Below, piece after piece: positions 38,708 to 47,834 of a stretch of DNA of 64,000 bases. Source of the stretch: Chloroflexota bacterium. Lineage in GTDB: Bacteria > Chloroflexota > Anaerolineae > Aggregatilineales > Phototrophicaceae. Every line of letters starts with the position of its first letter. Within the stretch, counting starts at the first letter, position 1. The position numbers were made by a program, and so were the translations under genes. The notes under the pieces were generated by a model. That model was not told the DNA's origin, made no database searches, and was given only the letters and a program-made list of their open reading frames with translations. The DNA lies in the NCBI GenBank assembly GCA_013388735.1, contig JACAES010000031.1, forward strand, positions 46,020 through 110,019, given 5' to 3'.

Positions 38708-39323
38708 TGATGTACTGCCGGTCGGGGTCGAGTTCGGCCAGGCGGTCGCGCAGGCGGCGCACCAGCGCGTCAATGGCCTGCTCGCTGACCCCTTCACCCA
38801 TCGCCTCCGGCCAGACGGTTTCGATCACCATGTCGCGGGTGCAGATGCTGCCGATATTATTGTAAAGTAGCTCCAGCAGCCGGTACTGCGGCAGGCTCAA
38901 AGGTGGGTCAAGCTCCTGGTCGCCGATGAACACACGGCGCGATTCGTGTTCCAGCCGCAGCCGGATGTGCGCGAACGCCGGCACACCGGAGGTTAACGGC
39001 GCGGTTGAGCCGATGCCGACAAAGCGGATGCGGGTCGTCAGCGCAAGCTGGATTTCGTCACCGTCCTGCAGTTCGCTGGAGCCTTTTAGCTGCTGTCCAT
39101 TAATCCAGGTGCCGTTTTTACTGTCTAAATCCTGCACATAAAAACGCTCATTCTGCCGGTAAATGCGAATGTGCTGTCTTGAAATCTGGCGCTCCGGCAG
39201 GGGGACATCGCAGGATTCGTCTCGTCCCACGATCATTTCGTCACGGGTGATCGGCACATGCTGCGTGGGTTGGTTTTCCCGCCGGATCATGAGAATTGGA
39301 CGTTCGGTTTCGGGTTTGGGCAT
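38655..39323 (-). CDS. FHA domain-winged helix DNA-binding protein
   Basis: 222 residues. An N-terminal FHA phosphothreonine-binding domain (MIVGRDESCDVPLPERQISR, then DLDSKNGTWING) is joined to a C-terminal OmpR/PhoB-type winged helix (SLPQYRLLELLYNNIGSICT, QAIDALVRRLRDRL, ITVRGHGFRLE). There is no receiver domain, so the implied signal is Ser/Thr phosphorylation rather than Asp phosphorylation. No kinase gene is adjacent. The overlap of 53 bases, tail to tail, with the LysR gene means the transcripts are antisense at their ends. Confidence 0.85.
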   Translation of the reverse strand: MPKPETERPILMIRRENQPTQHVPITRDEMIVGRDESCDVPLPERQISRQHIRIYRQNERFYVQDLDSKNGTWINGQQLKGSSELQDGDEIQLALTTRIRFVGIGSTAPLTSGVPAFAHIRLRLEHESRRVFIGDQELDPPLSLPQYRLLELLYNNIGSICTRDMVIETVWPEAMGEGVSEQAIDALVRRLRDRLAELDPDRQYIITVRGHGFRLENPVDHE

Positions 39324-39374
39324 TGCAACCTCTTATCGGATGATCTGGCCTCTACACCATTTTCATATTATATA

Positions 39375-40058
39375 TCACGTACCGGCTGTGAGTGGAATCG
39401 GCACGGGAGCGGATTCAGTTATGCCGACCCACAAACCCAGATCGCTGTAAATCGGTGTGGCCTGCGGGTTGCTTTGCCGGGCGGCCCCGCGCGAGGTGTT
39501 GCGGTAGTACGCCTTGACGACAGCAGTCCCGTTAGCGATGTTGGGCGCGGGAAGCTGCGTCATGGGGAATTCTTCTTTATGGACGCAGCTCTGGCGCGGG
39601 CCGAGCAGCCGGATGTCGCTTTCCGGGTAAAAAGCGTTCCCCTGGGCTACCCCGGCGGGCTGCGCGCTGTTGGGGTTAAAAACCAATCCTAAGCCGCTGG
39701 TTATGCCGTCATCGCCAATCCGCACCTGATCGGGGTTGTAATAAAGGGCAATTGTGCCGATAGAGTTATTGGTGATGGTGATGGTAATGGTAATCACGCC
39801 ATCCAGCGTGGTCGGCACGGACGAGGAGCGCACGCGCAGCGAGATGGGATTGGTGGCTGCGCGCCCGATTAAGGATTGATGCTGGTCACGGCTGAAACCC
39901 TGGCGCAGCCAGGCACAGGGGATACTTTCGTCCACATTCGGCACGACCGACGAAATCAGGCGCGGCAGCGTGCCGGGGCCGGCGAATACGGCCAGCATCA
40001 CCAGCAGAAAGATTCCGACCAGGATGTTTCGATTGCCTGCGCGGCGAAAGATAGACAC
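39375..40058 (-). CDS. Membrane-anchored extracellular protein of unknown function
   Basis: 227 residues. An N-terminal membrane segment (ILVGIFLLVMLAVFAGPG) without lipobox is followed by a probably extracellular beta-rich domain: GVITITITITNNSIGTIALY suggests an Ig/CARDB-like strand pattern, and two Cys are present (IPCAW, RQSCVH). I do not recognise the family. It starts 4 bases after miaA and is likely co-transcribed with ppa-yraN-miaA. Confidence 0.65.
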   Translation of the reverse strand: MSIFRRAGNRNILVGIFLLVMLAVFAGPGTLPRLISSVVPNVDESIPCAWLRQGFSRDQHQSLIGRAATNPISLRVRSSSVPTTLDGVITITITITNNSIGTIALYYNPDQVRIGDDGITSGLGLVFNPNSAQPAGVAQGNAFYPESDIRLLGPRQSCVHKEEFPMTQLPAPNIANGTAVVKAYYRNTSRGAARQSNPQATPIYSDLGLWVGITESAPVPIPLTAGT

Positions 40059-40062
40059 AGCA

Positions 40063-41007
40063 TCAACCCTGTTCCCGCAGCCATTGGCGGATGGTTTCGA
40101 TCATTAAAGCGGTGTTGGTCTTTTCCATATTGTGCCACAAAATGCCTGTATCGTGGCCCCGAAACCAGGTGTACTGCCGCCGGATGAAATCATGCGTGGC
40201 GTGTTTGGTGGCGGTAATGCTGCTGTCCAGCGTGGCACCGTCCAGCACATGCGCCGCCAACTGCCGGTAGCCCAGGCCGCTCATTGAGGGCAGCCACCGG
40301 CTGTAGCCCCTGGCGAACAGGTCTTTGACTTCTTCCAAAAAACCCGCCGCCATCATCTCGTCCACGCGCCGGTCGGCCCTGGCATACAGCTCGGCACGGT
40401 CGAGCGTCAGTCCATACTGAAGGATCGTGTAGGGGGGTGGATTTTTGCGCTGAAGGGCGCTGATCGGCTCGCCGGCTTCCAGGCAGACTTCCAGCGCCCG
40501 GATAACTCGGCGCACGTTGCGATGGTGGATAGCGGCAGCGGCGGTCGGATCAAGCTGCGCAAGACGCCGGTGCAGGGTTTCCGCCCCTTGTTTGGCAGCG
40601 AAGGCTTCCAGTTCGGCGCGCAGCACGGGGTTGGGCGGCACTTCCGGCACCGTCCAGCCTTCGATCACGGCGGTGAGATACTGCCCCGTGCCACCGACCA
40701 GCAGGGGCAGGCTGCCGCGCTGATGAATGGCATCAATCGTTTCGTAGGCGGCTTTCTGGTATTGCGCCAGTGCGAGATCGCCGTCGGGGTCTACCAAATC
40801 CAGCAGGTGATGGGCAGCACGCGCGCGCTGTTCCGGCGTGGGTTTGGCGGTGCCGATGTCCATGTAACGATAAATCTGGCGGCTGTCGGCACTGACGATT
40901 TCACCGCCGACGGCTTCCGCGATTTCAATCGCCAGTCCGGTTTTGCCGATGGCGGTCGGGCCGAGGATGACCAGAAGCGGTTTACCAGCCAAGCGCGTCC
41001 TCAGCAT
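40063..41007 (-). CDS. miaA: tRNA dimethylallyltransferase MiaA
   Basis: Adds a dimethylallyl group to A37 of tRNAs reading UNN codons. 314 residues from the ATG at 41007 (open to 41043). P-loop LVILGPTAIGKTGLA, then VSADSRQIYRYMDIGTAKPT, HLLDLVDPD, LVGGTGQYLTAVIEG and RRVIRALEV are family signatures. It overlaps the end of yraN by 26 bases. Its substrate, dimethylallyl-PP, would come from the mevalonate route whose first genes are about 6 kb away. Confidence 0.95.
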   Translation of the reverse strand: MLRTRLAGKPLLVILGPTAIGKTGLAIEIAEAVGGEIVSADSRQIYRYMDIGTAKPTPEQRARAAHHLLDLVDPDGDLALAQYQKAAYETIDAIHQRGSLPLLVGGTGQYLTAVIEGWTVPEVPPNPVLRAELEAFAAKQGAETLHRRLAQLDPTAAAAIHHRNVRRVIRALEVCLEAGEPISALQRKNPPPYTILQYGLTLDRAELYARADRRVDEMMAAGFLEEVKDLFARGYSRWLPSMSGLGYRQLAAHVLDGATLDSSITATKHATHDFIRRQYTWFRGHDTGILWHNMEKTNTALMIETIRQWLREQG

Positions 41008-41353
41008 GTTCAATGATCGCTTCACCCGATGGGGGTATCGCAATGGCTATAACATCCACACGCCAGGCGGCCTGTTCCAGATGGTGGCTCGCCAGATAGC
41101 TCTGTACGGCGCGCGCCAGGCGCCGCTGTTTGCGCGCCCCAACGCTCTCAAAGGCGGCATCTGTCCGGTCGGTGTGGCGCGCTCGAACCTCGACAAACAC
41201 CAGCATAACACCCTGATGGGCGATAATATCAATTTCGCCGTACTGGCAGCGCCAGTTGGTGGCGATAATGGTATAACCACGCTGTTCCAGGTAGCGGATG
41301 GCCAGCCGTTCGCCCTGCTGTCCGAAAGAGCGTGTAGATCGGGGCGCGTTCAT
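40982..41353 (-). CDS. YraN/UPF0102 endonuclease-fold protein
   Basis: 123 residues. GERLAIRYLEQRGYTIIATN, then CQYGEIDIIAHQGVMLVFVEVRAR with the PD-(D/E)XK-like E-x-x-x-E-V-R, and KQRRLARAVQSYL are typical of this family, which has a restriction-endonuclease-like fold and an unsettled role. Three bases after ppa and overlapping miaA. Confidence 0.9.
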   Translation of the reverse strand: MNAPRSTRSFGQQGERLAIRYLEQRGYTIIATNWRCQYGEIDIIAHQGVMLVFVEVRARHTDRTDAAFESVGARKQRRLARAVQSYLASHHLEQAAWRVDVIAIAIPPSGEAIIEHAEDALGW

Positions 41354-41356
41354 CCC

Positions 41357-41902
41357 TTAAATGCGCTGCGGTGGAAACATGTCCCGATAAAGCTGCATGG
41401 CCTTCAGCACTGCTTCTTTGGCTTCTTTGACGCCTACCCAGCCCTGGCTGATGACCTCCGCGCCCTGAAGATGTTTATAGGTGATGAAAAAATGCTCGAC
41501 GGCGCGCGGGAAGTGTTTGGGCAGATCGTCAAGATCGAGATAGTCCTCGTAGTGCGGGTCGGTGGAAGGTACGGCCAGAATTTTATCGTCGTTCTGCCCC
41601 CTGTCCAACAGGCACAGCATACCGATGGGGCGCGCCTCGATCACACAGCCGGGGAAGGTGGGTTCTTCCATCATCACCAGCACATCGAGCGGGTCGCCAT
41701 CGTCATAATAGGACTGGGGGATAAAGCCGTAGTCGCCAGGATAGTGGATGGGACTGTACAGCACGCGGTCGAGTTTGATGACCCCGGCGCTTTTGCTGTA
41801 TTCGTATTTATTCTGGCTGCCTTTGGGTACTTCAACCACTGCGTAGATGATGTCCGGTGCTTTAGGGCCGGACGACAGATTGTGCCATAGATGTAACGCC
41901 AT
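41357..41902 (-). CDS. ppa: Soluble inorganic pyrophosphatase, family I
   Basis: 181 residues. The metal-binding signature DDGDPLDVLV is exact; also YPGDYGFIPQSYYD, RPIGMLCLLDRGQNDDKI and HFFITYKHLQG. Hydrolyses pyrophosphate from biosynthesis. TATACT (complement of 41941-41946) is a candidate -10 about 40 bases upstream. Starts a probable operon ppa-yraN-miaA. It stands next to a membrane pyrophosphatase gene that ends in its own terminator. Confidence 0.95.
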   Translation of the reverse strand: MALHLWHNLSSGPKAPDIIYAVVEVPKGSQNKYEYSKSAGVIKLDRVLYSPIHYPGDYGFIPQSYYDDGDPLDVLVMMEEPTFPGCVIEARPIGMLCLLDRGQNDDKILAVPSTDPHYEDYLDLDDLPKHFPRAVEHFFITYKHLQGAEVISQGWVGVKEAKEAVLKAMQLYRDMFPPQRI

Positions 41903-42016
41903 GCGATCCCCATCTCAATGATTTGCGGATTTTGTAGTTAAGTATAGTCGAAATCCTGCTGTTCCCAAAGACGTGTTCGGGAAGATGTACCGCAGCCGGG
42001 AAACAACCAACAAAAA

Positions 42017-42042
42017 AGGGGCGAACCATCACGTTCGCCCCT
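42017..42042 (-). terminator. Rho-independent terminator of the K+-independent membrane pyrophosphatase gene
   Basis: Perfect 10-bp stem AGGGGCGAAC/GTTCGCCCCT with a 6-base loop; on the minus strand it is followed by TTTTTTG. Same core (GGGGCGAAC) as the terminator at 54727-54755. Confidence 0.85.
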
Positions 42043-42066
42043 GACGGGGTACATCAGAAACAAGCG

Positions 42067-44715
42067 TTACGACCTGACCGCCTGTACAGGCGGCTGGACG
42101 CCTTCCGCCTCTTCATCACGGTCGCTGCGGCGCACCGACCAGACAATCAGCACGATGCCGATGATGATGGTGATAAGCACCGGCACAGTTGCTTCCGGTG
42201 TTTGCGTCTGGACGATGATGGGTGCCATGATGAGTGACACCAGGTTCATAACCTTAATCATCGGGTTAAGCGCCGGGCCGGCAGTATCCTTGAAGGGATC
42301 GCCAACCGTGTCGCCGACGACGCTGGCTTTATGGTTATCCGTGCCTTTGCCACCCATGTTACCATCTTCGATGTATTTCTTGGCGTTGTCCCATGCGCCG
42401 CCGGAGTTCGCCATGAAAACGGCCTGAAGTTGGCCGGACAGAATCACGCCCGCCAGGAAACCGCCGAGCGCCTGTTCCTTGAGCAGCAGGCCGACGACGA
42501 TGGGCGACAGGATAGCGATCAGACCGAGCGGGATTAGTTCCGCCTGCGCCGAACGGGTGGAGATGGTCACGCATTGGGCGTAATCGGGCGGGCGCTGTTT
42601 GTTCTGGATTTCCGGGATACGGAGCTGGCGGCGAACTTCCGCCATGATGTACCCGGCGGCACGATTAACGGCCTTAATCAGCAGTCCGCCGAACAGCAGC
42701 GGCAGCGCGCCGCCGATGAGCAGGCCAACAAACACGGTCGGGTCGGCCAGATTGATCGAACGATTGAACGTTTCCAACCGTTCAGCCGGCATGACGCGCT
42801 CGATGTCAATGAAGAATGAACCGAACAGCGATAGCGCCGCGATCACCGCCGAGCCGATAGCGACACCTTTGGTGATGGCTTTGGTGGTGTTGCCTGCGGC
42901 GTCCAGGTCGGCCAGGATTTGCCGCGCTTCTGGCGAAAAATCTTCGACGCCGGCCAGTTCGGCGATGCCGTTGGCATTGTCAGAGATCGGGCCAAAAGTG
43001 TCCATACTGACGTTGTTGCCGGTGTGCGAGAGCATCCCGACGCCGATCAGCGATACACCGAACAGCGTGTACACGAAACGGTCTGCCGCCGGGACTTCAC
43101 GCATACTGATGAGGAACAGTGCCGCGACCATGATCCACAGTGCCTGGAAGATGCCGCCGATCAGGTTTTTCTTCGTGTAGCCGCGACCAATTGCCAGCAC
43201 CGAAATCACCACGCCGATGAGGAACACCGGCAGGTAAAGTTCCGCCGGGAAGGTCACGCTGTACACCAGGATGGACGCGCCCAGGCTGGCGACGATCACC
43301 AGCACCGACCATACGCTCGACTGATAACCGAGCGAAATGCCTTCCAGGATGACCAGCGCGGGGCCAAAAACGGTCGCTTTGGCGATGTTGTGAACGCGCT
43401 TGCTTTTGGCCGAAGTCGCATAAGAGGTGAGGGGGTTGAAGATCACTGCCAGCGCCACGCCGACGGCCACCAGCGCACCGAGCGACAGATGCGAGAGCAG
43501 ATCGCCGCTGGGTTCCTGATTGCCCGCATAGAAGATGGACAGCAGGAAGGTCGAAATGATGGTGATGGCGCTCGAAATTTCGTAGCTCTTGTACATGGCT
43601 TCTTCGGCGTCGTCCACTTTCCAGACCGACACCATGTACGTGCCGACAATTGAACTGACCACACCGATACCGCGCACCAGCAGCGGCAGCACGATCCAGA
43701 ACAATTGGCCGGTTAGGGATGTCAGCGCCAGGCCGAGGATCAGGCTGGACACGATGGTGACTTCGTAGCTCTCGAAGATGTCGGCGGCCATACCGGCGCA
43801 GTCGCCCACGTTATCGCCCACCAAGTCGGCCACGACGGCGGCGTTGCGCGGGTCGTCTTCTTCCATGCCAGCTTCGACTTTACCCACCAGGTCGGCGCCC
43901 ACATCCGCCGCTTTGGTGTAGATGCCGCCACCAACACGCATGAACAACGCCAGCAGTGTACCGCCGAAGCCAAAGCCGAGCAGCACATCCGGCGCGGCCT
44001 TACCAAAGATGATGAAGATCATGGTACCGCCGAGCAGCCCCAGACCATCGGTCAGCATACCGGTGATTGTGCCGGAGCGGTAGGCAATTGTGAGCGCGCG
44101 CTTGAAGTTGCTGCGCGCTGCCGCCGCTACGCGCACGTTGCCCTGAACGGCCATGTTCATGCCGATGAAACCGACGATGGCGGAGAACGACGCGCCCATA
44201 GCAAACGCCAGCGCGCGCCCGATAGCGACCCCGGTCACGGCTGAGGGACACTCAACCACTGCCGAAACGCGCTCCGGGTTGAAGTCTTCGTAACCGTTGG
44301 CGATGGCGACCTGTTTGGCCGTCTGTGTGCGGGCTTCCAGCGCCGTGGTAATTTCTTCGACCGATGCGCCAGAGGTTGCGCCGGCGGCGATTGCTTCGGC
44401 AAAGGCAGTTTCAACCTCTACTGGGCAGAATAACTCGTTCGCTTCGCCGGTGGGTCGGACGAGCGCCACACTGAGGAACATGGCGACCGTCAGGACGACG
44501 ATGAGAATGGCAATCGTTCGCAACTGGGTACGCAGGTAAGCGTTTGCGCCATCCCGGATGAACCCCCAGACACGCTGCATAGCTTCGCTGCCTTTTTCAG
44601 CAGCAAATGTCTGACGAGCCAGCCAGTAGGCGTAAATCAGCGCGACGAATGCAGTCGCAAGCACGATCAGGATCATGACTTGCTCAAACGATTGGATGCC
44701 TTGCATTGCCTGCAT
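42067..44715 (-). CDS. hppA: Membrane-bound proton-pumping pyrophosphatase, K+-independent type
   Basis: Couples pyrophosphate hydrolysis to ion transport. 882 residues, about 15-16 helices. Catalytic motifs: [39 protein letters not shown] and, near the end, [10 protein letters not shown] with [17 protein letters not shown]. The K+-specificity segment reads GNTTKAITKG, with Lys and Thr at the positions (460 and 463) diagnostic of K+-independent H+ pumps. Residues about 88-160 form an extra loop between the second and third helices, with Cys97 and Cys156, not present in typical 700-residue members. AAGGA is 8 bases before the ATG. Divergent from a second, K+-dependent-type paralogue. Confidence 0.95.
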   Translation of the reverse strand: MQAMQGIQSFEQVMILIVLATAFVALIYAYWLARQTFAAEKGSEAMQRVWGFIRDGANAYLRTQLRTIAILIVVLTVAMFLSVALVRPTGEANELFCPVEVETAFAEAIAAGATSGASVEEITTALEARTQTAKQVAIANGYEDFNPERVSAVVECPSAVTGVAIGRALAFAMGASFSAIVGFIGMNMAVQGNVRVAAAARSNFKRALTIAYRSGTITGMLTDGLGLLGGTMIFIIFGKAAPDVLLGFGFGGTLLALFMRVGGGIYTKAADVGADLVGKVEAGMEEDDPRNAAVVADLVGDNVGDCAGMAADIFESYEVTIVSSLILGLALTSLTGQLFWIVLPLLVRGIGVVSSIVGTYMVSVWKVDDAEEAMYKSYEISSAITIISTFLLSIFYAGNQEPSGDLLSHLSLGALVAVGVALAVIFNPLTSYATSAKSKRVHNIAKATVFGPALVILEGISLGYQSSVWSVLVIVASLGASILVYSVTFPAELYLPVFLIGVVISVLAIGRGYTKKNLIGGIFQALWIMVAALFLISMREVPAADRFVYTLFGVSLIGVGMLSHTGNNVSMDTFGPISDNANGIAELAGVEDFSPEARQILADLDAAGNTTKAITKGVAIGSAVIAALSLFGSFFIDIERVMPAERLETFNRSINLADPTVFVGLLIGGALPLLFGGLLIKAVNRAAGYIMAEVRRQLRIPEIQNKQRPPDYAQCVTISTRSAQAELIPLGLIAILSPIVVGLLLKEQALGGFLAGVILSGQLQAVFMANSGGAWDNAKKYIEDGNMGGKGTDNHKASVVGDTVGDPFKDTAGPALNPMIKVMNLVSLIMAPIIVQTQTPEATVPVLITIIIGIVLIVWSVRRSDRDEEAEGVQPPVQAVRS

Positions 44716-45061
44716 GATGCTAATCCTTAGCTAAGCCGTACTAAAAAAGCACTCCCCTGTATCCTGTCCGGTCATGAGTGTTATACAAGGGCTGGATTGT
44801 GGACACGCGCCAGGACGACAGGTGAGTGGTGCATTAGTTCCGCAAACTATTTTATTGTAGAGGATGGGTTCTCGCTAGTGGTATTACATAAAGCACAAAA
44901 AATATAGGCAAATTGACAGTATCTATCGCCGCTTCTTGGTAAAGATTGACGATTTGCTGATGATAGGATTAATCAGATTCTTCCTATGAAACAAAATAAT
45001 TTGTTGCTATCCTAAACAACTTGGCACTTTTCAACAATTTACAGAGTTCAGGAGCGTGCGT
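44716..45061. other. Intergenic region between the divergent pyrophosphatase genes (346 bases)
   Basis: AT-rich, no gene seen. On the plus strand TTGACG at 44946-44951 with a poor -10 (TTAATC, 17 bases later) is the best promoter candidate for the rightward gene; a TTGACA at 44923-44928 lacks a -10. For the leftward gene only TATAAC near 44783-44788 (complement) stands out. No riboswitch or tRNA recognised. Confidence 0.4.
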
Positions 45062-47176
45062 ATGGAATTTCTTCGAGACAACGCAAACGTCATTGCGCTG
45101 GCCGTCAGCGGTCTTGGACTGCTGTTTGCTCTGTACCGGATGCGCTGGGTTTTGACCCAGGATGCCGGTAATGAACGAATGCAGAAAATTGCCCTGGCTA
45201 TTCAAAAGGGCGCGCAGGCTTTTCTGCGGCGCGAGTATCGCGCGGTTTCCATTCTGGTTGTTGTGGTCAGCGTTGTCCTGGTGGCTTTGAGTTTTATCCC
45301 CGGCTCGCGGATGAGCGCCTGGACGGCGGTTGCGTTTGTCGCGGGCGCGCTGGCGTCCGGCGTGGCCGGTTATGTCGGCATGTATACCGCTGTGCGCGCT
45401 AATGTGCGTACCGCGCAGGCGGCGTCGAAAAGCCTGAACGGCGGGCTGCGCGTAGCCTTCACCAGCGGGACGGTGATGGGGACGATTGTAGTTTCGCTGG
45501 CGCTGCTGGGGGTTAGCGGCCTGTTCATCCTGTTCAGCAACCTGCTGCCGCCGCTGGAGGCGGTCAGCGCGCTGGCCGGTTTTGGCTTTGGCGGCACATC
45601 CATCGCCATTTTCGCCCGTGTGGGCGGCGGCATTTACACCAAAGCGGCGGACGTGGGTGCCGATCTGGTCGGCAAAACCGAGGCAGGCATCCCGGAAGAT
45701 GACCCCCGCAACCCGGCAACGATTGCCGATAACGTGGGTGATAACGTGGGCGACGTGGCCGGGATGGGTTCCGATCTGTTTGAGAGTTATGCCAGTTCGA
45801 TCATCGCTGCGATCACGCTGGCCGCGCTTGGCTCCGGCCTGTCGCCGGATAAAACGCTGGTGGGGCAGGTGTTTCCCATCCTGGTCGCCGCCGTCGGGCT
45901 GATTATCGGTATCGGCAGCACCTTCCTGGTGACGACCAAAGAGGGCGCGACACAGGAGATGCTGCTGGGCAGCCTGCGGCGCGGCGTTTATGGGGCAAGC
46001 CTGCTGGTGGCGGCAGCGGTCGTCGTACTGGGCTTAATCTTTGATCTAGGTTGGGGCGTGATCCTGGCGACGCTGAGTGGCTTGGTCGGTGGCGTGCTGA
46101 TCGGTTATTTCACAGAGTATTTCACTGCCGACAGCTATAGCCCGACGAGGGCGCTTTCGATCAGTGCGCAGGGTGGAGCAGGCATCGTTGTCATTCGCGG
46201 TATGGCATTGGGTATGTTCAGCACGGTTGCGCCGGTTTTAATTGTCGTAATCGTCACCCTGCTGGCGACAGCAGCCAGCGGATTGTACGGTGTAGCAGTG
46301 GCGGCGGTTGGCATGTTGGCGACGCTGGGGATTACACTGGCGACCGACGCCTACGGCCCGGTGGCCGATAATGCCGGGGGCATTGCCGAAATGGCGCGCA
46401 TGGATAAAACGGTGCGCCAGCGCACCGACGCACTGGACAGCCTGGGTAATACGACGGCGGCAACCGGCAAGGGATTTGCTATCGGCAGCGCGGCCATGAC
46501 GGCGCTGGCGCTGAACGCCGCGTTTATCACGGCGCTGCAAGGAGCTAACGGCAGCGGCCTGAACATACTGATGATTGATGTGCTGGACGCGCGTTTTATC
46601 ACCGGCCTGTTTTTGGGGGCTGTGCTGCCGTATTTGTTCAGCGCCCTGGCAATGCTGGCCGTCGGTCGAGCGGCGCAGGAAATCGTGAAAGAAGTGCGCC
46701 GCCAGTTTTCCGAAATCAGCGGCATTCTGGAAGGAGTAGCCGAGCCGGACTACGAACGCTGTGTAGGTATCAGCACCGACAGCGCCATCCGGCAGATGAT
46801 CCTACCCGGCATTATCGCGGTGGTCACGCCGGTTGCGCTGGCCTTTCTGGCTGTTGTCGGGCGCGATAATGTCATCGGCCAGTTTGTTGGCACCAATACG
46901 CTGGTCGGCATGTTGATCGGTGCGCTGGTATCGGCCTTCATGCTGGCGGTGATGATGGCGAATGCCGGCGGCGCGTGGGATAACGCGAAAAAATACATCG
47001 AGGCGGGCAACTACGGTGGCAAGGGATCGGATGCGCATAAGGCTGCCGTCGTAGGTGATACAGTGGGCGATCCGTTTAAGGATACCGCGGGGCCGTCGTT
47101 GAATATCCTGCTCAAGCTGCTGGCAATCGTGGCGCTGGTGATCGCGCCGCTGCTGGCGAACACGCCGCTGGTGTAA
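45062..47176 (+). CDS. hppA: Membrane-bound pyrophosphatase, K+-dependent type
   Basis: 704 residues from the ATG at 45062, which has AGGAG 7 bases upstream (GTG at 45056 is in frame). Catalytic motifs [40 protein letters not shown] and [17 protein letters not shown]. The specificity segment is [16 protein letters not shown], with Ala and Gly at positions 460 and 463: the K+-dependent class, which includes both H+ and Na+ pumps. Which ion it moves cannot be decided here. Normal family length, unlike its divergent paralogue. Followed by two terminator-like hairpins. Confidence 0.95.
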   Translation: MEFLRDNANVIALAVSGLGLLFALYRMRWVLTQDAGNERMQKIALAIQKGAQAFLRREYRAVSILVVVVSVVLVALSFIPGSRMSAWTAVAFVAGALASGVAGYVGMYTAVRANVRTAQAASKSLNGGLRVAFTSGTVMGTIVVSLALLGVSGLFILFSNLLPPLEAVSALAGFGFGGTSIAIFARVGGGIYTKAADVGADLVGKTEAGIPEDDPRNPATIADNVGDNVGDVAGMGSDLFESYASSIIAAITLAALGSGLSPDKTLVGQVFPILVAAVGLIIGIGSTFLVTTKEGATQEMLLGSLRRGVYGASLLVAAAVVVLGLIFDLGWGVILATLSGLVGGVLIGYFTEYFTADSYSPTRALSISAQGGAGIVVIRGMALGMFSTVAPVLIVVIVTLLATAASGLYGVAVAAVGMLATLGITLATDAYGPVADNAGGIAEMARMDKTVRQRTDALDSLGNTTAATGKGFAIGSAAMTALALNAAFITALQGANGSGLNILMIDVLDARFITGLFLGAVLPYLFSALAMLAVGRAAQEIVKEVRRQFSEISGILEGVAEPDYERCVGISTDSAIRQMILPGIIAVVTPVALAFLAVVGRDNVIGQFVGTNTLVGMLIGALVSAFMLAVMMANAGGAWDNAKKYIEAGNYGGKGSDAHKAAVVGDTVGDPFKDTAGPSLNILLKLLAIVALVIAPLLANTPLV

Positions 47177-47204
47177 ACCCGGCGTTCAGCCACAGCAGTC
47201 TAAA

Positions 47205-47234
47205 ACGGCGGCGCTCGTACAGGCCGCTGTTTTT
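47205..47234 (+). terminator. Terminator hairpin after the K+-dependent pyrophosphatase
   Basis: ACGGCGG (47205-47211) with CCGCTGT (47224-47230), one G-U pair, followed by TTTTA. A second hairpin, GATCATC (47241-47247) with GATGATC (47259-47265), follows and leads into TCTTGTTTTT, so either or both may terminate. Confidence 0.6.
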
Positions 47235-47275
47235 ATTGGCGATCATCAGACAGACACAGATGATCTCTTGTTTTT

Positions 47276-47300
47276 ACTCAGAACTTGGCACTCAGAACTT
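47276..47300. repeat. Short tandem repeat, 14-base unit
   Basis: ACTCAGAACTT at 47276-47286 recurs at 47290-47300, making almost two copies of a 14-base unit between the terminators of the two convergent transcription units. No function recognised. Confidence 0.6.
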
Positions 47301-47317
47301 AAATCATGGAGTGGGGA

Positions 47318-47347
47318 GCGTGAGCCACCCCAAAAAGTGGCTCACGC
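47318..47347 (-). terminator. Hairpin at the end of the mevalonate operon
   Basis: Perfect 11-bp stem GCGTGAGCCAC (47318-47328) with GTGGCTCACGC (47337-47347) and an 8-base loop; the right arm contains the stop codon of the DUF35 gene. No T-run on the minus strand. Confidence 0.55.
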
Positions 47348-47647
47348 ACGGGGTAGAATCTTGCGGAATTTATAGCCGTAGACGATGACACCCCGGCGGC
47401 CTTCGGTCGTCAGTTTGCGAGTCACCATCTCTACCCGATCGCCAATGGCTACCGGGCCGTCCAGGTCGGTTAGCTGTGCAGTGACCATTGGCCCCTCATC
47501 CAGCTTCACCAGCGCCAGGACATAGGGGGCCTGTTCCTCGAAACCTTCGGGCGCTTGCTGCAAGGTGGTGAAACTGTACACCTCGCCCGTTCCCGAAAAG
47601 GTGAACTGCTCGCGCTGGAACTCGACCGGCTTGCGCGTCGTTTCCAT
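47342..47647 (-). CDS. DUF35 OB-fold protein lacking its zinc ribbon
   Basis: 101 residues. GEVYSFTTLQQAPEGFEEQAPYV (abbreviated: EVYSFT, QQAPEGFE), then LVKLDEGPMVTAQLTDLDG and GVIVYGYKFRKILP are the OB-fold half of DUF35 proteins. In archaea a DUF35 protein bridges thiolase and HMG-CoA synthase and channels acetoacetyl-CoA. The usual N-terminal zinc ribbon is absent; a separate 60-residue frame just upstream matches that part. It starts 4 bases after that frame, in a different reading frame. Last gene of the mevalonate operon. Confidence 0.8.
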   Translation of the reverse strand: METTRKPVEFQREQFTFSGTGEVYSFTTLQQAPEGFEEQAPYVLALVKLDEGPMVTAQLTDLDGPVAIGDRVEMVTRKLTTEGRRGVIVYGYKFRKILPRA

Positions 47648-47651
47648 AGGT

Positions 47652-47834
47652 TTAACGCCCCGCCATCAGCGCCGCTTTTTCCACCGTCGAGCGAATGCTG
47701 CGGGCGTCGCGCATATCAATTTCTTCGGCGGCAGGCGCCGGACGAGCCTGAAGGCTTACCGTGCCGTTTTCGTAACGCACGCCCTGAAGGCGGTAGCGCA
47801 GGGGGTTCAGTCGCCAGTGTCGTGAGATCTGCAT
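47652..47834 (-). CDS. Separate DUF35 N-terminal-like fragment with no cysteines
   Basis: 60 residues, beginning ISRHWRLNPLRYRLQGVRYE. The beginning matches the helix that precedes the rubredoxin-like ribbon of DUF35 proteins (RHWR...RY.L.G), but where CxxC pairs should follow it reads YENGTVSLQARPAPAAEE, with no Cys at all. It ends in a TAA and the OB-fold part restarts in another frame 4 bases on. GAGGAG lies 9 bases before the ATG, which argues for translation. It may be a degenerate but translated piece, or the N-terminal part of a recently broken gene. Confidence 0.6.
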   Translation of the reverse strand: MQISRHWRLNPLRYRLQGVRYENGTVSLQARPAPAAEEIDMRDARSIRSTVEKAALMAGR

